A DNA stretch of 12,072 bases from Coemansia sp. RSA 1804 (taxonomy: Eukaryota > Kickxellomycota > Kickxellomycetes > Kickxellales > Kickxellaceae), in NCBI GenBank assembly GCA_027578815.1, contig JANBTH010000728.1, positions 1 through 12,072 of the forward strand, in the 5' to 3' direction. Below, in pieces: positions 1 through 6,768 of the stretch (position 1 is its first letter; the number at the start of each line of letters is the position of its first letter). Position numbers and translations under genes: made by a program. The notes below the pieces were generated by a model, which worked only from the letters and a program-made list of their open reading frames with translations, was not told the DNA's origin and did not search any database.

Positions 1-702
1 GTGCCAGCAGCAGTTCAGCCGTCGCCCCCTCCTCTGTCGCAAATAGTGTCGTCCGAGGAGACATCCCGTCCACTGAGTCGACCGCCGACGTCAGACCCAG
101 CAGTGTACGGACTTAACCCAGTGTACTCGCTCAGTCCGGCCGAGGTGTACTCGTCGGTGACCGAGCCCTACAAATACTACAACGGATTCCATTTTTTCTT
201 TAGCCACATCAGCTCGCGAATGGACAAGAAGAACATTATGCGCGTGAGCCGGGCCATTGCGCACTTTCGGCCATCGCTGGTTGCGCTGCTGCGCAATCTG
301 ACTCGCGAGGATCTGGTTTTCATGGAAAAGTCGCTTCAGCGGGCGCTGCTGGAGTATGAGAAGCTCATAGGGTTCATTGGCACGCCGACGGTTGTGTGGC
401 GGCGATCGGGCGAAATTGTTCTTGTTGGCAAGGAGTTTTCGATCTTGACGCAGTGGGATCGGCAGCAGCTGATCAGTGGCAAGCGGTTTATTTTTGAGCT
501 GATGGACGTGGAGTCTGCGGTGGTGTACTGGGAGCAGTTTGCGGTGCATGCGTTTGAGAACTCGGAGCATGCGGTGATGTCCGAGTGCAAGCTGGTTCGG
601 CCGGACGGATCCATTGTGCCGTGTGCATTCTCATTCACCATCAAGCGCGACCTGTTTGGCATTCCGATGGCCGTCATCGGCAACTTTTTGCCTATTTTGT
701 AA
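1..702 (+). CDS. ERT1: ERT1/AcuK-type gluconeogenesis regulator, C-terminal part (5' truncated by window edge)
   Basis: This is the last 233 codons of a fungal Zn2Cys6 transcription factor of the ERT1/RDS2/AcuK family, nuclear proteins that switch on gluconeogenesis and respiratory genes on non-fermentable carbon. The frame is open from the first base and ends in TAA at 700-702. The GTG at position 1 is an internal valine codon, not a start. Residues 1-50 are a Ser/Pro-rich linker. Residues 55-121 (YKYYNGFHFFF, then FRPSLVALLRNLTREDLVF) match the conserved helical region before the PAS-like domain. Residues about 122-233 are that domain, with landmarks PTVVWRRSGEI, FIFELMD, VVYWEQF, HAFEN, RPDGS and TIKRDLFGIP. 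The family normally ends just after this domain, so the C terminus looks complete. The DNA-binding zinc cluster lies upstream, outside the window. Assignment rests on remembered family motifs. Choosing ERT1 over its paralogue RDS2 is less certain than the family. Confidence 0.8.
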   Translation: MPAAVQPSPPPLSQIVSSEETSRPLSRPPTSDPAVYGLNPVYSLSPAEVYSSVTEPYKYYNGFHFFFSHISSRMDKKNIMRVSRAIAHFRPSLVALLRNLTREDLVFMEKSLQRALLEYEKLIGFIGTPTVVWRRSGEIVLVGKEFSILTQWDRQQLISGKRFIFELMDVESAVVYWEQFAVHAFENSEHAVMSECKLVRPDGSIVPCAFSFTIKRDLFGIPMAVIGNFLPIL

Positions 703-1675
703 AAAAAAATACAAAAGACAATCCAACTCAACTCAACAGAATACACCAGAGCTTTCATGCTCATGACAAGCACGAGGATGTTCAAGGATGGACAGTTCCT
801 GATCTGCTCAGGCTTATTCAGCTCCTTTTGGCTGTGTCTGTCATTGTTCTGCTCGCTGATTGTTTTGCTACTAGCATTTTGTGCGTACTCTCCGCAGCAC
901 AGAGAACGAAGCAGGAATGTATCTGTTGCAAGTCCTTTGGCTGCACAGGCTCGCCCGGTAGTGTTTTTTTCTGATTCATTTGTGTGTCTTCTATTCTGTG
1001 TAATTTTAATGCCTATTGCGACTATGATCTATACTGGCGGCAGTAGAACAACAAACAACCCGACGGGATCAGTCTCAAGCGACAAGCAAAGCATGCTCAA
1101 AATGAAAGACGCACTTCACCACCAAGCTTTGCTGCGAAGCCTGTTCAACCAGTTGCTGCTGCTGCTCCGCTTTTTTGCATATAAGCTCAGGTGACCTGCC
1201 ACCAGCCAGCAAGCAGGCATTTGCTTTAAGCTGCTGCTGCTTGCCTGGACAGCATAAAAGAAAGGCAAAGCGTCTCTCTCTATCGTTAGCACATTCTTCA
1301 AAGCGCACGTTTAAAAAAGGCTTTGGTGGATAAGGAAGGGGAGGAGGGACTGGGATGTTTCGCTTCTTTTGTGTCTGTACTTTTCCATTCTACCTTTTTC
1401 TCTTTTAAATACACTTTCTCTCTTTCAAATACGTCGTCAGTCCCTTTTTTTCTGCTATTTGCATCTTTTTGTCTTGTATCCGGGAGAAAAAAAGTAGCAT
1501 AGAGGTTTGCTTCTCTATCTCTCCACACCACCTCTGGTTTCACATACCCATCCACTTGCTAGCCAACACCGCTCAGGAACATACGGTAGCTTGCGCTTTT
1601 TTCTTTTTTCTTCTCACTTCGTTCTGCTCCAGTGCTCCATACCAATAAATAGCGCATTCTAGGTTATTTCTACAC
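703..1675. other. Intergenic: 3' flank of the ERT1-like gene and promoter of the next gene
   Basis: No gene is supported here. An A-run follows the stop codon immediately. The 1260-1675 part is strikingly pyrimidine-rich on the + strand (many CT and TTTTCT runs), as is common in fungal promoters and 5' leaders, and CCAATAAATAG lies about 30 bases before the ATG at 1676. A 145-codon hydrophobic frame at 757-1194 was considered and rejected. Confidence 0.6.
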
Positions 1676-4291
1676 ATGTCGTCATCGTCACCATCGGTGC
1701 CACCATCAGCGCCATCCTACGGCCGCGCTCGGAAGAAAGAGAGCCGCGCACAGGCGCCCCGCAGCGATAGAACCTCTGATGCGCAGCCAGCGATAAACTA
1801 CCACTCGCGGAACGCAGCCCGTGAGCAGCTCCGCAGGCAGACCCAGCAGCACCAGCAAGGATACGCCGCAGGCGGGGTGCTGGCGGATATTAACGCACTA
1901 CGCGAGCAACAAGACAGAGGAAATGCAGCAACATCCACAGCGGCAGCAGCGCACTCTGCTTTTGTGCCGTCGGGGCCTTTGGACTCGCTGTCGACATCCG
2001 CCTATGTGAGCGGACACCTGACTCCTAGTGGTAAGTTATTTGTACGCTTGCATCCTTTACCTTTGCCAGCATGGTTCCCTTTTCTGCCTTCTTTTTAGCG
2101 CCTGGCTCCATTAGAACCAGGCGTTGGAACAAGGTGGCAGTGTGGCATGTCGTTCTCCTTTCTTTTTGTCACATCTTGAATACTGGCGCCTTTCCTTCAC
2201 TTTCTCATCCTCTTCTCTTCTTTCCGTTCAGCTGACTGGAGGAGGGGAAGTGCTTGTCAGTAAATAAACATAATGACAGCCCAGGTGTCCATCCATGGGT
2301 TGGCCACAACGTGAGGAGTTGTAGCGAACAAGGGATGATGTGATTCTACTATATGCTACACATCATTTGCTGGCTGAGGTGCAAGTATTCCCCCTTTTCT
2401 ATCATGCCTCGTTTGCTTTGCTTTGCCTTGTCTTGCCTTGCCTTGCCTTTTCACTTGCCGTTTGCTGCTCGAGACAGCCAATATTCAGGCAGAACGTTGA
2501 CTAAAACAGCATATTCTCTCTATTTCTTTCTTTCTTTTTTCTTTGGCACCGGATGTAGATCAATGGGTTGCTGTTGGCAATGAGAGCAGCAGCGGCGTGA
2601 TTTCGCTGACATCGAGCGACGCCGAAGAGGAGCCGCCAGACTCGGCGGTTGGAAGCAATGACGAGTACGTGGGCAGAAGAAGGAGTGTCAAGGGCAAGGA
2701 GGTCGCTGCTACAGCACACAGCAACTGGCGGGACGCAGAATTCCAGCTGCCTGTTGATGCTAATCGCCACCAGCAAAAGCCTCTTTGCCAGGCAAACGAG
2801 TTTTCAAGCTATCCGCAGCCCCAGGCCATCACACGCAGCACGGGCAACACTGACACCAACATCGATGTCAGTAACGAAAATGGCGCCGGGCGCTGGAACC
2901 CTCAGAACTTTGGCGAACTGGACGAGCAGCAGCAAGCGGTCCATCTGCTGCGCGAAAGCGTTGCCAGTCTGCTTTCGTCCGCGGGGACCTCGTCGTCGGT
3001 GGCATCATCGTCAGCTCTTTCAGGAAATCCAGCGAGAAGCAGCGCGCTCGGTGGCTCGCGACGCAAGGGATCCTCCCGTGTAAAGTCAGCTGGAAGCAAG
3101 GGCGGTGGATCTGTAGCATACCGCCAGCAGTCGAGATCGCCAAGCACTCTGTCCAAGATCAGCGAACCCTGCTACCACCCGTCATCCGAGCCGCGCAGGC
3201 AGTTCACTGCAAACTTTGACCATTTCTCGGACGTGGCACTTTCGACAACCGCAACGCCGTCATTCTACGCCCAGCACCGCCACAACCAGGATCAAAGTCG
3301 CCTTCAGGCCGGCAGCGACTTGGGAAGCAGGCGCAGAAACACTCACTTTCCGACATACGAGGAATTCAAAAGACAGCAGCAGCAGCAGCAGCAGCAGCAA
3401 CACAGCAACGATGCCTCCCCGCTGGCGCTGCGCAGACGCACAAACGTTGACGACTCTGTCGATGCCGATACCATTGTGCCAATGTCGCCTTCTCTTGGAA
3501 AGCAAAAGATGTACTCTCATCCTCTTCTGGCCGACCCGGCTGATGGAAACAGCCTCTTCTTGTCGGACAACTCGCTGTCTCTGTCGCCAACCAGAGCAGC
3601 AGCAGCAGCACCAGGCATGCGGTCGCCATTTGCCTCCATCCGCACAGTGTCTCCGATCATTGTGCACCGGACAGCGGAGTTTGATGCAGAGGCGTCCATG
3701 ATAGCTGTGCAGAGAGCACAGGCCGAGGCAGCGCTGGAACAAACGATTCTTTGTCCGATCAAGAGCTTTGACCAATTCGGTGCAGAGTACCACAGGCCTG
3801 ACGCAACAAGGTACGTATTCTAATTCTGACTTTTCCAAAAAAAAAAAAAGATTGGACTGCATGCCCCGTTGCTTTTGCTAAAGAGCCGATGTACATATAA
3901 AATGACAACGATGATGATGATGATTATGATGATGATGACGGTGGTGGTGGCTCTTGCTCTATGTGCTTCACTCGCTTATGTCATGTAACCTGCGTTATAC
4001 TTGTATTTTTAATTCTTTTTGTATCAAGAACATTTTCAATCTATTCTACATATCTTTTTTATATTCTGTAGATATGGTGACAACAAGGAGGCGCATGGCT
4101 CTGGGGTTCAGCGCGAAGATGGAGCAGGAGAATTGGCTGCTGGTTATGTGCAGGGCTGGGCTAGGTACACGAGCTATGCCATTGTTGGATTTGGCGTTGG
4201 CACACTGTTCGGAGTTGGAATGCTTTACTTTGACATGGCTGCCAATGCAACGCCCAAGGCTACTCGCACAATCCCCATTGCTGGCTTCTAA
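1676..4291 (+). CDS. Unrecognised single-pass membrane protein, five exons (629 aa as spliced)
   Basis: Proposed exons are 1676-2030, 2099-2133, 2232-2259, 2559-3810 and 4072-4291, giving 629 residues with every junction in phase. I do not recognise the protein. Residues 1-118 are Ser/Arg/Gln-rich and probably disordered. Residues 119-147, from the two tiny exons and the next junction, form a compact basic-aromatic segment with SIRTRRWNK, LTGGGEVLV and QWVAVG. About 400 residues of low complexity follow, with a nine-Gln tract (3374-3400), Ser/Arg-rich stretches and a poly-Ala tract. Residues about 589-610 (YAIVGFGVGTLFGVGMLYF) form one hydrophobic helix with GxGxxxGxG glycine spacing, and a 19-residue polar tail follows. 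No signal peptide is visible, so a tail-anchored or single-pass protein with a large cytosolic or nuclear N-terminal region is likely. The ATG at 1676 is the first in frame after the pyrimidine-rich leader. Exons 1, 4 and 5 are solid; exons 2 and 3 are a model. Confidence 0.7.
2031..2098 (+). other. Intron 1 (68 nt)
   Basis: The donor is GTAAGT directly after the open exon 1. The acceptor is CTTTTTAG after the pyrimidine tract CCCTTTTCTGCCTTC. Exon 1 ends in phase 1, and the next two bases (CG) complete an Ala codon and open the frame PGSIRTRRWNK. The alternative is one 528-nt intron from 2031 to 2558, which also preserves frame. Confidence 0.6.
2134..2231 (+). other. Intron 2 (98 nt)
   Basis: It runs from a weaker donor, AAG|GTGGCA, to a strong acceptor, CTTTCCGTTCAG, preceded by a long CT-rich tract (2190-2229). 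It separates the 35-nt and 28-nt exons in phase 0. The weak donor is the main doubt in the five-exon model. Confidence 0.5.
2260..2558 (+). other. Intron 3 (299 nt) with a pentanucleotide repeat
   Basis: The donor is GTAAAT. The acceptor is GGATGTAG, with a candidate branch site TTGACTAA at 2497-2504 and a pyrimidine tract at 2515-2544. The acceptor at 2558 is needed under any model, because the only open frame downstream starts here in phase 1. The intron holds a TTTGC/CTTGC repeat (2411-2449). Confidence 0.65.
2411..2449 (+). repeat. Pentanucleotide TTTGC/CTTGC tandem repeat
   Basis: About eight imperfect copies of a five-base unit (TTTGC drifting to CTTGC) lie inside intron 3. This is a length-variable microsatellite with no evident function. 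Confidence 0.8.
3374..3400 (+). repeat. CAG trinucleotide repeat (poly-Gln)
   Basis: Eight CAG codons followed by one CAA lie inside exon 4 of the membrane-protein gene and give nine consecutive glutamines. The near-pure CAG composition suggests slippage rather than old, diverged coding sequence. Confidence 0.9.
3811..4071 (+). other. Intron 4 (261 nt) containing trinucleotide repeats
   Basis: The donor is AAG|GTACGT and the acceptor is ATATTCTGTAG. Splicing joins AG|A into an Arg codon and reads straight into the frame that encodes the transmembrane helix. The intron contains a 13-base A run (about 3837-3849) and a GAT/GGT microsatellite. Confidence 0.85.
3910..3950 (+). repeat. GAT/GGT trinucleotide microsatellite in intron 4
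   Basis: About nine GAT units, with one TAT interruption, are followed by GGT units. The tract lies wholly within intron 4, so length change should not alter the protein. Confidence 0.85.
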
Positions 4292-4687
4292 AAATATCAG
4301 CGCTTATTATTTTCCTGGTTCTCTTGTTCTGTGTTCCTGTTCTTTTCTCATCTCTGCACCAAATGCATGGCAGGAGCTTTATTTCCATACAAAATTTGGA
4401 TATTACTATAGTTGCTTTTTTTCTTTTTCTTTCATTTACTTTTTTTCATGTCTAGATACATAAAGCATGGCATTCCATGTGCTACTTGTTTAAGATTTAT
4501 TGTGTTCATAAAATTAACTACTTTTAATTCTGAAATAGCTGGACAAAAACAAATAATTAATTAAAATACTTGAATATTCCTTATTTTCACAGTAACCCAA
4601 GGAAGTCCAAGGCTATCTCAGCTATTGAGCAGACCCTCCCAGGCCTGATCATCTGGCTATATATCAGAAATAAAGAAGAGAAAAGAT

Positions 4688-4742
4688 TTTACCCTGAAAT
4701 ATTGGATTACTTTACCCTCCTTTAGCCTGAAATTTTGTATTA
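4688..4742. repeat. Imperfect 22-nt direct repeat
   Basis: TTTACCCTGAAATATTGGAT at 4688-4707 (unit to 4709) recurs as TTTAGCCTGAAATTTTGTAT at 4721-4740 (unit to 4742). Nineteen of 22 positions match, with a 33-base period. An extra TTTACCCT lies between the copies. Confidence 0.75.
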
Positions 4743-4787
4743 TATAGGAAATCAACTAATAATACAAAAATACTATCAAAATATTAA

Positions 4788-4882
4788 GGGATCTGCCCTC
4801 AAGACTCTGAAAGAGTCGTCTTTCGGTAGCTTGCACCGAAAGTGGGGGTGGATCCCGAGGGAACTTTCGGTGCAGAAAGTTC
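4788..4882. repeat. Cluster of three perfect hairpins with a competing 12-bp pairing
   Basis: Hairpin I pairs GACTCT (4803-4808) with AGAGTC (4812-4817) around GAA. Hairpin II pairs CTTTCGGT (4820-4827) with ACCGAAAG (4835-4842). Hairpin III pairs GAACTTTC (4861-4868) with GAAAGTTC (4875-4882). A perfect 12-bp alternative joins TGCACCGAAAGT (4832-4843) to ACTTTCGGTGCA (4863-4874) and excludes II and III. In addition GGGATC (4788-4793) can pair GATCCC (4851-4856), and CCCTC (4796-4800) can pair GAGGG (4857-4861), in crossing order. The cluster is clearly GC-richer than its surroundings. Whether it is transcribed is unknown. Confidence 0.75.
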
Positions 4883-4970
4883 ACCACATTTATTTTATAA
4901 ATTTATCGTAGATTTTTTTATTCAAATAAAATAACATCTTCAAAACTCCCTCTAGAAACATTCTCCTTAC

Positions 4971-5017
4971 TAATAGTGAATATCGGTGCTTTTATAGCCA
5001 CCGATCATCCACTATTA
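4971..5017. repeat. Palindrome (8-bp and 7-bp arms)
   Basis: The outer arms TAATAGTG (4971-4978) and CACTATTA (5010-5017) are perfect complements. The inner arms ATCGGTG (4982-4988) and CACCGAT (4999-5005) are also perfect, with a small internal loop between and a 10-base apical loop. Confidence 0.8.
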
Positions 5018-5065
5018 AAAGAGTACACTACTATAGATCAAATCCTAATACGCAAATGCTACTTT

Positions 5066-5139
5066 TGATGACCAGAGATGTTTACTTTTGCATCGAATGT
5101 TAACATTCCGATCAAATGTTAACATCTCCTATGTCATCA
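5066..5139. repeat. Nested inverted repeat with a self-palindromic centre
   Basis: The outer arms are TGATGAC (5066-5072) and GTCATCA (5133-5139). The middle arms are GAGATGTT (5075-5082) and AACATCTC (5121-5128). The centre contains the 14-base palindrome GAATGTTAACATTC (5095-5108), and ATGTTAACAT recurs at 5116-5125. Confidence 0.8.
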
Positions 5140-5795
5140 TAACAAAATTAAAGCTAATTTCCTATACTAAATGTTCAATTGACTGGCAATATGCCTGAAA
5201 TACAATTATTTATAATAATGATCTTGATCATCTAATTATCTGGGGTTTTTTTATAACATGTGTAGTTTAAGTAATTGTGAATATCAAAAAGCTGAATCTA
5301 ATTAATAATATAGTGGTAAAACTAAGATACTGGTAGTCAGCAGACACATTTCAGTTATTGCATTTGTTAATGCAGATTTTGCAAGTCCCAAAAAGTTTTG
5401 GCTTCAAATTATGATACACATTGCATGCTTCCTCATTTCTGGTTTCTGTTTTTACTAATAATCTGTTCTCTTACTAACTTTTATTAGGATTTTTGGGGGT
5501 CATTGAATATAAATTAAGTCAGCTGATTATCAATTAAGAAAATTTCTAATATATGGCTGAATCCCAACATTTATTTGAAATATATGCACAATGCTAAGGT
5601 TACATTTCAAATTATCTACATTCATATTGATATTCATTTATTTTGCACATCTTGCATTTCTTTTATCTCTGCAAAGTTCTAATGCTTTAAATATAAAAAG
5701 AAAGCTTTCTTTCACATTCCAGTTTTTTCTGTTCAATAGACACACATAAATCTAGCATACAAAATTAAGCAAAATTGATAGCTTTGGTAAATACA

Positions 5796-6035
5796 ATGGA
5801 AACAGAGAAAAAAGATATTTCAAGGTACTCTTACAGTTGCAAATATTGCAGTGTAAGATTGTGTGAAAGTGATGATAAAAAATCACATGAAAATTTTTGT
5901 GCAAAAAATCCAAACAACACTGGTGATACATGCACTTACACATGCAAACATTGCACAATAAGGCTAGCTGAAAGTATCTTAAATAAGATGCACCAGAATG
6001 TTTGCTCAAAAAATCCTACAAATATGGCTTCCTAA
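5796..6035 (+). CDS. Tandem C2HC zinc-finger miniprotein (79 aa)
   Basis: I do not recognise the family. The protein is almost entirely two repeats with identical spacing, CX2CX12HX3C. Finger 1 uses C15, C18, H31 and C35; finger 2 uses C50, C53, H66 and C70. The period is 35 residues, and 14 of 25 aligned positions are identical, including C-K-x-C, R-L, E-S and the closing KNP. Such a pattern strongly suggests zinc binding, and so a nucleic-acid or protein-binding role. Conservation of all eight ligands while the intervening residues differ argues for selection at the protein level. The first in-frame ATG is at 5796 (ACAATGG); a TTG further upstream is not a credible start. Codons are AT-rich like the surrounding island and unlike the flanking genes. 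It could be a complete small protein, the last exon of a spliced gene, or a remnant of a transposon-derived zinc-finger protein. Confidence 0.55.
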   Translation: METEKKDISRYSYSCKYCSVRLCESDDKKSHENFCAKNPNNTGDTCTYTCKHCTIRLAESILNKMHQNVCSKNPTNMAS

Positions 6036-6768
6036 GCATAAAACCAGTTAAAGATTGAGTAATTGACAAGCTAGCAGAAGCATAGTGCTAATTGTCATAC
6101 ATTCTGACTGGCCAAAAAGAAAATCCTCACAAGGTATTAGCTTTTTTGTCATAATCTTACATTGCAGTATTTGCCTAGAGACTGTAGATACTATCATAGA
6201 ATACATGACAAGACAATATAGTTTTCTATTGTTGAGCAACAACAGAGTTTTTCTGTGAAGAATTAGACTGAGGAGGAGGAGAAGGAACTTAGAGCATAAT
6301 ATTTCTTTGTTTATAAATAAGAATAACCAAAATAAACTAAGGAAAAGAAAGAACAGTAATAACTTGCAATGCCTCCATCAGGGTATTTAACTGCCCTGTT
6401 ACTAGGCCAGCTGTAATCAGGGCTAAATCCTCTTAATATTAAATCTCCGTTCAGATTACGTGACAACGCAGATGTTATCCCAAGCCGTAAACACAGCTAA
6501 AACGTGTGCAGCAAATACAAGCGTGATATAAAGAGACCCAACAATAAATCAACAGTTGAGCTGGATTACTGTAGATTAGCATAGGCGTAGCTGAGTGGTA
6601 AGGAATATTTAGCAAGGGTTCTCTTTTATTTCTTGGCTTTGGGTTTTCTTGTTTCATTTTTATTTTTCTTTATTTCACATTTACTTTAATTATCTTAATT
6701 TCAATTCGACAAAGCTGCAGTGTTTGTTTTGAGGTCTGCTCCTATAGCACAAAGAATAAGAGAGAGCA
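6036..6768. other. Intergenic and promoter region of the SCY1-like gene
   Basis: This is AT-rich non-coding sequence with no supported gene. It contains one long imperfect hairpin (6382-6429), a T-rich tract (about 6620-6700) and a short leader before the ATG at 6769. GATATAAAGAGA at about 6524-6535 is a possible but distant TATA-like site. Confidence 0.6.
6382..6429. repeat. Imperfect hairpin (10-bp stem with one bulge)
   Basis: GCCCTGTTAC (6393-6402) pairs with GTAA (6413-6416) and CAGGGC (6418-6423), with a single bulged T at 6417 and a 10-base loop. Flanking GGTATTTA and TAAATCC extend the symmetry imperfectly. It lies about 350 bases upstream of the SCY1-like start codon. Confidence 0.7.

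Larger units (their letters stand above)
4292..5795. other. AT-rich intergenic island without a clear gene
   Basis: Base composition drops sharply to AT-rich after the 3' flank of the membrane-protein gene, and no long open frame exists on either strand. It holds a diverged direct repeat (4688-4742), a compact hairpin cluster (4788-4882), two further palindromes (4971-5017, 5066-5139), a perfect TACTAAC branch-site motif with an acceptor (5472-5487) and a finger-like coding fragment (5371-5421). It could be decayed mobile-element sequence, an unannotated noncoding locus, or both. I see no terminal repeats or target-site duplication that would define an element. Confidence 0.6.

Noticed and set aside
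757..1194. 145-codon open frame with two hydrophobic segments just after the ERT1-like gene
   Set aside because: Hydrophobicity follows from T-rich DNA; codon use is unordered, the start is only 55 bases past the previous stop, and no family is recognisable.
2330..2395. Possible intronic C/D snoRNA in intron 3 (GATGATGT ... CTGA)
   Set aside because: The C box has a mismatch, there is no terminal stem, and no C'/D' pair was found.
3260..3862. 200-codon minus-strand open frame opposite exon 4
   Set aside because: A shadow of the CAG- and GCA-rich coding exon; its Leu/Cys runs are the reverse of Gln/Ala repeats.
4788..4882. Hammerhead or HDV-like ribozyme
   Set aside because: The hammerhead conserved core is absent on both strands, and the helix order does not match the HDV nested double pseudoknot. 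The structure is kept as an unexplained finding.
6160..6240. Another CxxC pattern (TGC AGT ATT TGC) downstream of the miniprotein
   Set aside because: No His or third Cys at the expected spacing, so chance is sufficient.
6588..6621. tRNA-like A box (TAGCTGAGTGGTAAGG) followed by GGGTTC
   Set aside because: The B-box core is incomplete and too close, and no cloverleaf can be drawn. At most a relic of a tRNA-derived repeat.
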